Part shown: positions 43,370-51,945 of the stretch, piece after piece
Layout of the letters: each line of letters begins with the position of its first letter
Numbering within the stretch: the stretch's first letter is position 1
Assembly: GCA_002382805.1 (NCBI GenBank)
Contig: DGAD01000043.1
Coordinates: forward strand, 62,001 to 126,000
Source: Clostridiales bacterium UBA4039
GTDB lineage: Bacteria > Bacillota > Clostridia > Lachnospirales > Vallitaleaceae
Length of the DNA: 64,000 nt
Direction of reading: 5' to 3'
Program-made: the position numbers and the translations under genes
The notes under the pieces: model-generated
Told to the model about the DNA's origin: nothing
Database searches by the model: none
The model's input: the letters and a program-made list of their open reading frames with translations, nothing else

Positions 43370-44494
43370 ATGCAGTTAAACCTACCAACAATTAATCTGT
43401 TTGGAGAACAAGCAATTGAACAGTTATATCATGAATTGGAAAAAAGACAGTGGAAGAGCACGTTGATTATTACCGATGAATATATGCGCGCGAGTAAGAC
43501 ATTTCAACGTATTTTGCATGTGTTTTCCCGGGCAAAGATTAAATTCAAAGTCTTTGATCAAACAAGACCTGATCCAAGTATTGAACTTGTAGAGCAGGCT
43601 TGTGGGTATATTGAAGGGGCGCCGTGTGACTTTATCCTAACACTTGGTGGAGGATCAGCACATGATCTTGGAAAAGGTGTTGCCCTTTTGAGTCAGACGG
43701 ATCAATCAATTAAAGCCTTTGTAGGTGTCGATAAAATCGGACACAAAGTGTTGCCGATTGTGGCGATTAATACGACTTCGGGAACAGGATCAGAAGTGAC
43801 ACGCTTTGCCATTATCTCTGATGTCGAGGAAAAGGTTAAGCTAGCGATTATTGATGATGCCTTGATTCCGGCAGTTTCAGTTAACGATACACAAGCGCTT
43901 TTATCGATGCCGCCATCCTTAACAGGTGCGACAGGGATGGATGCGCTTACCCATGCGATTGAAGCGTACTTTTCAGTTGATGCCAATGCGTTAACCAATG
44001 CCTATGCGGTTAAGGCGATGGAACTTATTGGTGAGAACTTAATCAACGCTTATATGGATGGAACCAATGTCTTGGCTAGAGAAAACATGGCACAAGCCCA
44101 GTTTATGGCGGGTGTAGCTTTTTCCAACGCATCGTTGGGGTATGTTCATGCGATTGCCCATCAGCTTGGCGGACGTTACCACTTGCCACATGGACTGTGT
44201 AATGCAGTGCTACTACCGATAGTCATTGATGGTTTAGTAAAAAAGGATAGAAAAATACGATTTGATGCAATTGGAAGAGCGCTTAAAGCGCCAATATCAA
44301 GCTATGGAGTTATTGGGAAAATTAAGCAAATGAATAAAAAGTTAAACATACCGGATTCGTTATCGAAGCTTGGTGTAGTAAAAGAGGACTTGAATCTAAT
44401 CGCAGAAAAAGCATTAGAAGATCCGTGTCGACTCACAAGCCCGGTTCAATTTAGTCAAGATGAACTTGTTGCATTACTGATGAAAGGACTATAG
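43370..44494 (+). CDS. Iron-containing alcohol dehydrogenase (BMC-associated)
   Basis: This enzyme has 374 residues from the ATG at 43370, nine bases after AAGGAG. The family III motifs are intact: NAD-binding LTLGGGSAHDLGKGVALL, the metal-binding region GATGMDALTHAIEAYFS, and ASLGYVHAIAHQLGGRYHLP with HGLCNAVLLP. It reduces the aldehyde to its alcohol and regenerates NAD+ for the aldehyde dehydrogenase, as PduQ and EutG do. There is no clear encapsulation peptide. It overlaps nothing and starts four bases after the previous stop. Confidence 0.92.
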   Translation: MQLNLPTINLFGEQAIEQLYHELEKRQWKSTLIITDEYMRASKTFQRILHVFSRAKIKFKVFDQTRPDPSIELVEQACGYIEGAPCDFILTLGGGSAHDLGKGVALLSQTDQSIKAFVGVDKIGHKVLPIVAINTTSGTGSEVTRFAIISDVEEKVKLAIIDDALIPAVSVNDTQALLSMPPSLTGATGMDALTHAIEAYFSVDANALTNAYAVKAMELIGENLINAYMDGTNVLARENMAQAQFMAGVAFSNASLGYVHAIAHQLGGRYHLPHGLCNAVLLPIVIDGLVKKDRKIRFDAIGRALKAPISSYGVIGKIKQMNKKLNIPDSLSKLGVVKEDLNLIAEKALEDPCRLTSPVQFSQDELVALLMKGL

Positions 44495-44505
44495 GAGGTG
44501 TCACT

Positions 44506-45843
44506 ATGAAAACGATAATTATTGGAGGCGTTGCGGCAGGAATGAGTGCTGCAAGTAAGATACGTCGAATGCGCTACGACTCAGAAGTCGTCGTATATGA
44601 ACGTGGAGGCACTCTTTCCTATGGTGCATGTGGATTACCCTATTTTGTTGGCGATGAAATTGTAGACTCCAATAAAATGATTATACGTACAAAGCCCCAA
44701 TTTGAAAAAATGGGCATGGATATTCATCTATACCATGAAGTCATTCGTGTGGATGATAAAGCGAAAAAAATTACGGTAAAAAATCTAACAACGGGAGCTG
44801 TTTTTGAAGATAATTTTGATAAACTGCTCATAGCCTCTGGTGCCAGTCCGATTATCCCGGATTGGGAAGGAACAGATCACCCGGTGGTTAAGTCGCTATC
44901 AACGATTGATGATGGTCAAGTAATTAAGAACATTATAAAAGAAAATAACGTAAAAAATGTTGTTATCATAGGCGCTGGATTTATAGGTGTTGAACTAGTG
45001 GAAGCCGCGTTGGGATTAGAAAAAAATGTCACGTTGATTGAATTTAAAAATCAGATTTTACCGCATTTAGATAAAGAAATGGCCTTTGAACTTGAGGGAG
45101 AACTCAAAAAACAAGGGGCATGCGTTCGATGTAATGAGCGTGTAGAACGACTAGAACCTATCAATGAGCAACAGGTGTATGTACATACCGATAAAAATCA
45201 ATATATGGCAGACTTGGTTTTAGTCTGTGTTGGGGTACGCCCAAATACGAGCTTTTTGGAAAATACAAGTGTCGAGCGTGCGCGTAATGGAGCTGTCATT
45301 ATAACCCCGGAGATGAAAACCAATGTATCCGATATTTTTGCAGCGGGAGACTGTGCAACAATTTATCATCAAGTCAAAAAGCATGGTAACAATTATATAC
45401 CCCTTGGAACCAATGCCAATAAACAAGGAAAAATGGCTGGCGCTATCATCTGTGGAGAGAAAGCGAGCTTTACTCAAGCATTAGGTACATCGATGATTAA
45501 AGTGTGCGATATGGAAGGAGCCAAGACGGGACTGTCGGAGGCAGAAGCCATTATGGAGAACTTTGACTATAAAACGGTGACCATTCAGGCGTTAAACCAT
45601 GCGCCGTACTATCCGAATCCGCAGCCAATCAAGATTAAATTAGTGGTAGATGCCAAGTCACGGGCGATTCTTGGGGCGCAAGCCGTAGGTTATGCAGGAA
45701 CGGCGCTTAGAATCAACACTTTTGCCTTAGCTATTCATACAAAAATTCCTGTCGATGAGATGGGCTGGGTTGATTTTGGTTATGCACCACCATTTGCAGA
45801 AGTTTGGGATGCGATGCATGTTGCCTGCAATGCCATGAAATAG
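44506..45843 (+). CDS. CoA-disulfide reductase / NADH oxidase-type flavoprotein
   Basis: This protein has 445 residues. The N-terminal FAD motif IIIGGVAAGMSAASKIRRMR is followed by the redox Cys42 in TLSYGACGLPYFVGDE, the single-cysteine active site of CoA-disulfide and persulfide reductases. The NAD motif VVIIGAGFIGVELVEAALGL is near 150. Tyrosines in NHAPYYPNPQPIKIKL and DFGYAPPFAEVWDAMH match the C-terminal dimer domain. In this operon it could keep CoA reduced, oxidise NADH, or act on a sulfur species if the sugar carries a methylthio group. The rhodanese domain of some relatives is absent. Confidence 0.85.
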   Translation: MKTIIIGGVAAGMSAASKIRRMRYDSEVVVYERGGTLSYGACGLPYFVGDEIVDSNKMIIRTKPQFEKMGMDIHLYHEVIRVDDKAKKITVKNLTTGAVFEDNFDKLLIASGASPIIPDWEGTDHPVVKSLSTIDDGQVIKNIIKENNVKNVVIIGAGFIGVELVEAALGLEKNVTLIEFKNQILPHLDKEMAFELEGELKKQGACVRCNERVERLEPINEQQVYVHTDKNQYMADLVLVCVGVRPNTSFLENTSVERARNGAVIITPEMKTNVSDIFAAGDCATIYHQVKKHGNNYIPLGTNANKQGKMAGAIICGEKASFTQALGTSMIKVCDMEGAKTGLSEAEAIMENFDYKTVTIQALNHAPYYPNPQPIKIKLVVDAKSRAILGAQAVGYAGTALRINTFALAIHTKIPVDEMGWVDFGYAPPFAEVWDAMHVACNAMK

Positions 45844-45851
45844 GAGGAACT

Positions 45852-46682
45852 ATGAAAAAAATAATCTCGTGTTCAAAAGCGATTGAAACAATAGAAGACG
45901 GAAGCTGGTTAGCCATTGGCGGCAACGTATTACATCGTGCGCCTATGGGACTTGTACGCGAAGTGGTACGCCAAAAAAAAGTGTCGCTTAAATTGGTAAA
46001 AACGGCAGGAGCACATGATGTGGATGTCTTGGTGCGTGGTGGATGTGTTGCCAGTGTTGATGCAGGATTTATCAGTTATGAAACCGAATATGGACTGGCT
46101 ACTTATTATCGTAAAGCGGTTGAGAGTGGACGCGTTCAAGGCAATGAACATGCATGTTACACAGTTATTAGTGCGTTGAATGCAGCGAAGATTGGCGTGC
46201 CTTTTATGCCGGTGCGAGGCTTGCAAATTAGTGACCTCATTGAAGCGAATACTTACTTTGATAAAGTGACGGACCCTTTTAGTGGAGAAGAGATTACGGT
46301 CGTTAAAGCAATTCGTCCAGATGTTGCCATTATCCATGTTAATGCATGTGATGAAAGTGGTAATGCCATTATTGAAGGACCTAAGTTTGATGATATATTA
46401 ATGTCAAGAGCGGCAAAACGCGTGATTCTATCAACAGAAAAAATAATATCTAATGCGCAGATTCGCTTAAATCAAGATAAGGTATCGATTCCTGGATTTT
46501 TGGTGGAAGCCATTGTTTTGATGCCAAAAGCAAGTGCACCAGGGTCTTTGCCGGGACATTATGAAGTTCAAGATAAAGTTATCCGAGATTTTTTGGCGGA
46601 TAAAGAAGAAAGTAGTTTTGAGGCATATTTAGACAAGTATCGTGGACAAGATCAAGGCAAAGGTGGTGGATTTTCATGGTAA
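45852..46682 (+). CDS. CoA-transferase-like protein, alpha subunit
   Basis: This subunit has 276 residues from the ATG at 45852 after TAGGAGGA. The family I CoA-transferase alpha fold is seen in EDGSWLAIGGNVLHRAPMGL, RGGCVASVDAGFISYETEYG and the long VVKAIRPDVAIIHVNACDES block. It is closest in feel to glutaconate CoA-transferase and IpdA-like subunits. It overlaps the beta subunit gene by seven bases. In the pathway it could move CoA between acids or hydrolyse an acyl-CoA; PduL already provides a CoA-release route, so its role is unclear. Confidence 0.8.
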   Translation: MKKIISCSKAIETIEDGSWLAIGGNVLHRAPMGLVREVVRQKKVSLKLVKTAGAHDVDVLVRGGCVASVDAGFISYETEYGLATYYRKAVESGRVQGNEHACYTVISALNAAKIGVPFMPVRGLQISDLIEANTYFDKVTDPFSGEEITVVKAIRPDVAIIHVNACDESGNAIIEGPKFDDILMSRAAKRVILSTEKIISNAQIRLNQDKVSIPGFLVEAIVLMPKASAPGSLPGHYEVQDKVIRDFLADKEESSFEAYLDKYRGQDQGKGGGFSW

Positions 46683-47410
46683 TAAAACAACAACAACAGA
46701 TGCATCCGGCAGATATCATGGTCGTAACCATTGCGCATTTACTAAAGGATAATGAGAAAGTGTTTCACGGAGTATCTTCTCAGCTTCCGATGGTAGCCAT
46801 ATTATTAGCTAAGGCTATGCATGCAAAAGAACTGACTTATCTGAATATTCCAGGCGGTGTGAATCCCTTAGCACAGCAACTCTCACCTTATTCTTCAGCA
46901 GGACATGAACAATATACCCGTTCGGAAGCGATTTTTCCACTAGAAGAAATATTTGACCTGTCTATGCGAGGCGAGCTTGATGTGGCTTTTTTGTCAGGAG
47001 TACAGTTTGATGTTCATGGCAATGTCAACGCATCCGTTATCGGCGACTATCATAAACCCAAAGTTCGCCTTCCAGGTGGAGCCGGAAGTGCTGTCTTGAT
47101 ACCAACAGTCAAGCGTGCACTGATATGGCGTAGTAAGCATGATCCAAGAACATTTGTTGAGAAGGTGAACTTCGTGACGACGCGTGGCAATATTGATCGG
47201 ATTATCACCCCATTAGCTGTGTTTAAATTTCAAGACGGACGACTACAACTTGAGGCTATTAGCCCCTTAACAACCATGGAAGAAGTCGTTGCGCAAACCG
47301 GTTTTAGTGTCAATACAGATAATGTTGATGTTTTGCCCATGCCGACAGCCGAAGAGATGCGTCTGATTCAAAAGATTGATAAAGACGGGGTACGATATAA
47401 GGAGTTCTAA
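46676..47410 (+). CDS. CoA-transferase-like protein, beta subunit lacking the usual Glu motif
   Basis: This subunit has 244 residues. The CoA-transferase beta fold is visible (VFHGVSSQLPMVAILLAKAM, later VKLPGG-like KVRLPGGAGSAVLIP, then VEKVNFVTTRGNIDRIITPL). Where family I enzymes usually carry the catalytic Glu in an E-x-G motif after the first strands, this protein reads YLNIPGGVNP, with no Glu. That suggests a hydrolase or lyase in the manner of IpdAB, or an altered mechanism. It is the last gene of the BMC operon and is followed by a strong terminator. Confidence 0.78.
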   Translation: MVIKQQQQMHPADIMVVTIAHLLKDNEKVFHGVSSQLPMVAILLAKAMHAKELTYLNIPGGVNPLAQQLSPYSSAGHEQYTRSEAIFPLEEIFDLSMRGELDVAFLSGVQFDVHGNVNASVIGDYHKPKVRLPGGAGSAVLIPTVKRALIWRSKHDPRTFVEKVNFVTTRGNIDRIITPLAVFKFQDGRLQLEAISPLTTMEEVVAQTGFSVNTDNVDVLPMPTAEEMRLIQKIDKDGVRYKEF

Positions 47411-47456
47411 TTAAAAAGTCTTAAAGAAAAAAATAAAATCGATACGTGTTAATATC

Positions 47457-47497
47457 GCTCTAGTAAAGGAAAGCAATCCTTTGTTAGAGCTTTTTTC
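47457..47497 (+). terminator. Terminator of the BMC operon
   Basis: GCTCTAGTAAAGGA and TCCTTTGTTAGAGC pair over 14 positions with two G-T wobbles and a six-base loop, then TTTTTTC. It ends the operon that starts at the promoter at 31147. Confidence 0.92.
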
Positions 47498-47506
47498 TTA
47501 AGGGTA

Positions 47507-47566
47507 TTGACAGAAGGCGTGGAAAAGCATAATATATGACTATAAGTCACATGACCAGTAGTCATA
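47507..47566 (+). promoter_or_regulatory. Promoter with overlapping TetR-type operator
   Basis: TTGACA (47507-47512) and TAATAT (47530-47535) are 17 bases apart. Right after the -10 lie the inverted repeat TATGACTA/TAGTCATA (47535-47542 and 47559-47566) and two nested palindromes, TGACT-ATA-AGTCA and ATGAC-CAGTA-GTCAT. A repressor bound here would cover the start site. The TetR gene two positions downstream is the obvious owner. Confidence 0.75.
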
Positions 47567-47582
47567 TAAAAAGGAGAGCGAT

Positions 47583-47987
47583 ATGGAGTTTAATTACTTT
47601 AGTTATTTATGTTTTGGGTGGGCATTTGTCGGTATCATAACACGTATTCTTATGGTAGGATTAGGAGAACGCTGGAATCGGTGGGAACTTCAACGAGCCT
47701 ATGCGAAAAAAAAGCCAAAGTGGATTTATGGTCTTGCGATGGGAGGAATCATTCTTGTAGGGGTAACATGGTATAAAGTTGTTTCCCTTGAGGTGCGTGG
47801 AAGCTGGATTATTGCTACCGTACTTTCGTTGACCTTAATCAAGATATCGGCGTTGCTTTTTAATTATGAAAAGTTTCGGCGCTTTGCTTCGGATACACTT
47901 AATAATCCAAAGAAAAAGATGAGATTGACTATTTCGGTTTTTCTGATGTCGATAGTATTTATTCTTCTAGGGCTTTTTGTGTACTAA
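47583..47987 (+). CDS. Small four-helix membrane protein under TetR control
   Basis: This protein has 134 residues and about four membrane segments (near 5-26, 48-66, 75-95 and 112-132) separated by basic loops (LQRAYAKKKPKWIYG, NNPKKKMRL). I do not recognise the family. It is the first gene after a promoter with an overlapping TetR operator, and the TetR gene follows directly. By analogy with other such pairs it might be an efflux or stress-related membrane protein, but that is inference. Confidence 0.65.
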   Translation: MEFNYFSYLCFGWAFVGIITRILMVGLGERWNRWELQRAYAKKKPKWIYGLAMGGIILVGVTWYKVVSLEVRGSWIIATVLSLTLIKISALLFNYEKFRRFASDTLNNPKKKMRLTISVFLMSIVFILLGLFVY

Positions 47988-48012
47988 AAAATTCAAAGAC
48001 AGGAGAACAGTC

Positions 48013-48615
48013 ATGCCAAAAGATACATTTTTTAATTTATCCCAAGAAAAGCAGGAGCGGATTATAGAAAGTGCAAAAGCAGCATTTTCCAAGAAGCGTT
48101 ATAGTGCTGTAACTATTGATGAAATCGTTGCTCTTGCAAAGATACCCAAGGGTAGTTTTTATCAATATTTTGACAATAAAGATGACCTGTATAAATACAT
48201 ATTTTATGATGTAGGAAAAGATAAAAAAGAGATGCTCTTAGAAGCGCTAGATCAATACGATGAGCTTGATTTTTCCAAGATGTTGATGCAACTTATGAAT
48301 AAGGCATATGAATTTGAAGCTAGGGATAGGCGAATATTTGAATTAAAGCAGCGATTTTTGAACGAAGTTCCTCAAGAGACAAAAAATATCATCCTATCTG
48401 AACTGGTTCCAGCAACAATGGACCTTTACAAACAGATTATTTTGAAGTATATTCAAAATACAACATTTCGTGAAGACGTTGATGTCGAGACAGCAGCATT
48501 CATTTTGACAATGGTAACGATGCACATAGATCAATATCCGTCAGCAACAGAAGTTGATCATAGTAATACGTTACTAAAAGTGTGTAAAATATTAGAGAAA
48601 GGACTTGTTAAATAG
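48013..48615 (+). CDS. TetR-family transcriptional regulator
   Basis: This regulator has 200 residues from the ATG at 48013, seven bases after AGGAG; a longer frame from 47977 overlaps the membrane protein gene and is not needed. The helix-turn-helix (TIDEIVALAKIPKGSFYQYF) covers residues about 32-51. The C-terminal helical part binds an unknown ligand. It probably represses its own operon at the palindromes at 47535-47566. Confidence 0.88.
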   Translation: MPKDTFFNLSQEKQERIIESAKAAFSKKRYSAVTIDEIVALAKIPKGSFYQYFDNKDDLYKYIFYDVGKDKKEMLLEALDQYDELDFSKMLMQLMNKAYEFEARDRRIFELKQRFLNEVPQETKNIILSELVPATMDLYKQIILKYIQNTTFREDVDVETAAFILTMVTMHIDQYPSATEVDHSNTLLKVCKILEKGLVK

Positions 48616-48686
48616 AGGGTTTGTTTCGATATATAATCTGTAATGACGAATAATGCTAACTTGAATAACAGAAGGGAAAATAAAAA

Positions 48687-49781
48687 ATGCGTATTGTACC
48701 AACAGAGTTTATACCTGAAAACGCAATCTTGGCAGACACCTTATATACGTTGGATGGGCGTATACTTTTAAAAGAAGGTGCCAAATTAAGCCCGCGTCTC
48801 ATTGAGAAAATCAATGCGAACAGTATATTCACAGTGTATATCTATGATGAGCACAGTGATAACAAAATAGAAAAAGTGGTTGATCCGCACTTACGTCATC
48901 AAGCGATGATGTTAGTAAAAGATATATTTAGTGCGGCCGGCTACAAGGATGCGCAGGGAGAGTGGAAGCCAAAATCCATATATGAATTTATGGACCCTTT
49001 GAAAAAACTGGCAGAAGAGATTATCTATGAATTGAGTTCTGCTAAAGAGGTACAATTAGAAACAATTGACATCAAAAATGTAGACAACTATTTATATAGT
49101 TCTGCAATCAACACAGCTATTTTGTCGGTACTTATAGGCTGGGAAGCCGGATTGACCAATGAGATGATTCAGCATGTTTTTATGGGAGCTATATTTCATG
49201 ATATTGGGATGGCGCTCATTGATTCAGGGATTACCTACAAAAAAGGTGCATTGACACGAGAAGAAAAAATTGAAGTCATCATGCATCCTAAAAAAGGCTA
49301 TGAATATTTAAAAGGACAAGCTTTTTTAAGTGCATATGTTAAATCCATTGCACTGCAACATCATGAACATTTGGATGGGTCAGGATATCCCAATCGTGTA
49401 GACAAAGAGGGAATTCATCCATTGGCGCAAATTGTAGGTATTGCAGATGTCTATGACGCAATGACTTCGGATCGCCCGTATCGAAGAGCTTTGACTGCCA
49501 TTGAGGCAATCGAAGGCATTATGGGAGGCGCAGGGCGTCACTATGATATGAACTTGGTGAATATTTTTGTAAAAAAAATCAATCCATATCCAACAGGATC
49601 GCTTGTGAAGTTAAATACAGGTCAGATTGCTGTCATAGATAGTGTTCCCAAAGGTTTCCCGTTAAGACCGGATATCCGAATTATTCATGGGAAAAAGGGT
49701 GCCTATACATATGAAGCTGTCAATCTTCGAGAGAACAATAGTATAACAATTTCGGATGTACAATATAGTTTAGAATTTTAA
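48687..49781 (+). CDS. HD-GYP domain protein (probable c-di-GMP phosphodiesterase)
   Basis: This protein has 364 residues. Residues 1-60 resemble the small beta N-terminal domain often found before HD-GYP. The catalytic HD pair is His171-Asp172 (AIFHDIGMALID), HHE at 225-227 leads to GSGYP at 231-235, and the late metal Asp is intact in VGIADVYDAMTSDRPYRR. It should hydrolyse cyclic di-GMP in the cytosol. The last 50 residues form a short extra beta domain. There is no membrane segment. Confidence 0.88.
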   Translation: MRIVPTEFIPENAILADTLYTLDGRILLKEGAKLSPRLIEKINANSIFTVYIYDEHSDNKIEKVVDPHLRHQAMMLVKDIFSAAGYKDAQGEWKPKSIYEFMDPLKKLAEEIIYELSSAKEVQLETIDIKNVDNYLYSSAINTAILSVLIGWEAGLTNEMIQHVFMGAIFHDIGMALIDSGITYKKGALTREEKIEVIMHPKKGYEYLKGQAFLSAYVKSIALQHHEHLDGSGYPNRVDKEGIHPLAQIVGIADVYDAMTSDRPYRRALTAIEAIEGIMGGAGRHYDMNLVNIFVKKINPYPTGSLVKLNTGQIAVIDSVPKGFPLRPDIRIIHGKKGAYTYEAVNLRENNSITISDVQYSLEF

Positions 49782-49822
49782 TATTGCCATCTGAAGTGTA
49801 TTTAATAGATGGAGGGGTAACG

Positions 49823-50788
49823 ATGAGAATTGATGCATCAAAAACATTTTTAGAAACAATGCCAAAGGATGAGGCGGTTAGACAAACGGCAATCAACAGC
49901 AAAGGTGAGACGGTCTATTATGCAGGACGCTCTGTACTAAATAATAGTTTGATAGATGATCGGCGCGAATTTGGTCGCAATCAGGCAATGCAAGTACTTA
50001 AAGGGGTCTTTGAAACCGATAAGAAAGTGGACCAACAGTTGCGCACATTTCGTGAAAATATTAAGCAATCATCAGATCAGATAGCAAGTCTGAACAAAGA
50101 AATTGACGAGGTTGATTTGCGTCAAAAAGAGCTTATGGAGATGTTTGATGTAAAGCCGGGAGACCAAGAACTTGAAGATTTGATGCTATTAAACAAAGAA
50201 AGAATTTATAAGAAGTATGGATATAACGATGAAGAGATGCAGGAGTTCTTTTCAGAAGATGAAATAGAGCGCCTAAAACAAATCAATGAAAAAGGGTTGT
50301 CGGAGTTTCAAAAAGCGGCGATAGACAATCAGGAAGCGCGAGAGCTTTACAAAAAACAAAAAATGGAGCATCAGGAAATCATAAAAACATCAACACATGC
50401 CATTGATTCTATCTTAAGGCAAAAATTAAAACGCCATCCAATGGTAGATGCACAAGAAGCCGCAGAAGATATTGTTGAATTAACGGATAAAAATATTATG
50501 AGTATGCTTATTAATGAAGGTATTGAAAAGATTGAAAAAGAAGCAAAAGAAAATCAAGAAAAAGTAGAAAAAGCCCAAGAAGAAAAGCAAGAAGAGGAAG
50601 AAAAAGAAGAAACAGATCTAGAGATAATCAACGACAACTCAAAAACAAAGATCAGAAATAATAAAAATGAAGTTGTTAATAATATGTTAGATGTAACTCA
50701 GGCTCAAATAGAGATTAGCAAGATTATCGATGATATGCAACTGATGAAAGAAGATTTAAAAGGGCTTGTACTTGATAAAACATTGTAA
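49823..50788 (+). CDS. Glu/Lys-rich coiled-coil protein of unknown function
   Basis: This protein has 321 residues from the ATG at 49823, five bases after GGAGGGG; a TTG at 49784 would add a leader without a good ribosome binding site. The middle (about 60-210) has long heptad-like helices (FRENIKQSSDQIASLNKEID), and residues about 230-280 are an acidic Glu/Lys stretch. It has no signal peptide or membrane segment and no enzyme motif. It follows an HD-GYP gene by 41 bases, so a signalling or cell-envelope scaffold role is possible. I cannot assign a family. Confidence 0.6.
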   Translation: MRIDASKTFLETMPKDEAVRQTAINSKGETVYYAGRSVLNNSLIDDRREFGRNQAMQVLKGVFETDKKVDQQLRTFRENIKQSSDQIASLNKEIDEVDLRQKELMEMFDVKPGDQELEDLMLLNKERIYKKYGYNDEEMQEFFSEDEIERLKQINEKGLSEFQKAAIDNQEARELYKKQKMEHQEIIKTSTHAIDSILRQKLKRHPMVDAQEAAEDIVELTDKNIMSMLINEGIEKIEKEAKENQEKVEKAQEEKQEEEEKEETDLEIINDNSKTKIRNNKNEVVNNMLDVTQAQIEISKIIDDMQLMKEDLKGLVLDKTL

Positions 50789-50827
50789 CTATTTCATGAA
50801 ACTCTATTGAAAATGTATAGTGGATGA

Positions 50828-50881
50828 TTGACAATTTGTCCATCATCCGTTATAATTTGCTTAAAAGTATATACGTATATA
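50828..50881 (+). promoter_or_regulatory. Consensus promoter with LacI-type operator
   Basis: TTGACA (50828-50833) and TATAAT (50851-50856) match the sigma-A consensus with a 17-base spacer. Twelve bases later is the perfect palindrome TATATACGTATATA (50868-50881) with a central CG, the usual form of a LacI-family operator. The LacI gene starts 15 bases downstream, so autorepression is likely. Confidence 0.8.
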
Positions 50882-50895
50882 GTTTTGGAGGAAAT

Positions 50896-51882
50896 ATGAA
50901 AGTTACTATAAATGATATTGTTAAACAATCTGGCTTATCCTATGTCACCGTGTCAAAAGCAATTCGTAATCATCCTAGTGTGAAGGAAGAAAATCGCCTA
51001 AAAGTCATGGACGCCATGAAGACACTGGGCTATGTACCAAGTGCCGCAGCAAGAACCCTTGTCACAGGTAAGACAAATGTGATTGCGGTTATGATTTCTG
51101 ATTTAGGCGACGGGTTTTATGATAGCATCATTGAAGCGTTGAATCGAGAATTTTTTAATAATGGATATCTAGTGACATTAAGCATTTGTAAAGAAGACGA
51201 TCGGGAAAATATTGCTTTTCTAGAACAAAAGCGTGTGGATGGAGTAATTATCATGGCACCGTTTAAAGAAAAGCTTTTTGCTCAGGTACTGGAAGAACAG
51301 AAAGTACCGTATCTTATTATAGATAATCAGACAGCCGATTTTGGAAGCTATTCGATTTTATCGGATAACGAAGAAGGCGGATATATTGCAGCAAAGTACT
51401 TGCTGGATATAGGTTTAACAAAGATTGGACTCATTGGTGGAGAAAAAGCATCATCTTCGACACAAGATAGATATAAAGGGGCGCTAAAAGCGCTTAAGGA
51501 GGCAAGGACAGAGCCTTATTGTACAAAATATGGACATTATGACCAGCCGACAGGATACAACACAATTAAAGAATGGGTAAAAAAAGAGCAGGTTCCTGAA
51601 GCAGTCTTTGCTTTTGATGATCATATTGCCCTTGGTGCGATTAATGCACTAAAAGATTGTGGATTAAGGGTGCCTCAAGATGTGAGTGTCATTGGATATG
51701 ATGATAGCATCTTGGCTAACCATTATCAGCCACAGATTACCTCGATAAAGCAACCGGCAGAAAAAATGGCAAAAAAAGCAGTTGACGAACTCCTTCGACT
51801 TTTAGAAGGAAAAGAAAAACCGACAGGAAATGCAAAAATGGTACCTGCACTTTGTATTAAAGAATCAACCAAGAATAATTGA
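50896..51882 (+). CDS. LacI-family repressor
   Basis: This repressor has 328 residues from the ATG at 50896 after TTTTGGAGG; an earlier in-frame ATG at 50824 lies upstream of the promoter. The LacI helix-turn-helix and hinge are clear (TINDIVKQSGLSYVTVSKAI, ending GYVPSAAARTLVTGKT). The rest is a periplasmic-binding-like sensor with the usual VIGYDDSILANHYQPQITSI block. It heads an operon with a GH4 enzyme and a sugar kinase and probably responds to their substrate. Confidence 0.9.
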   Translation: MKVTINDIVKQSGLSYVTVSKAIRNHPSVKEENRLKVMDAMKTLGYVPSAAARTLVTGKTNVIAVMISDLGDGFYDSIIEALNREFFNNGYLVTLSICKEDDRENIAFLEQKRVDGVIIMAPFKEKLFAQVLEEQKVPYLIIDNQTADFGSYSILSDNEEGGYIAAKYLLDIGLTKIGLIGGEKASSSTQDRYKGALKALKEARTEPYCTKYGHYDQPTGYNTIKEWVKKEQVPEAVFAFDDHIALGAINALKDCGLRVPQDVSVIGYDDSILANHYQPQITSIKQPAEKMAKKAVDELLRLLEGKEKPTGNAKMVPALCIKESTKNN

Positions 51883-51945
51883 GGAGAACATTCCTAGACA
51901 AGAACAAATCAAATTCATATATACAAAAGTAAAAGGAGAAGAAAA

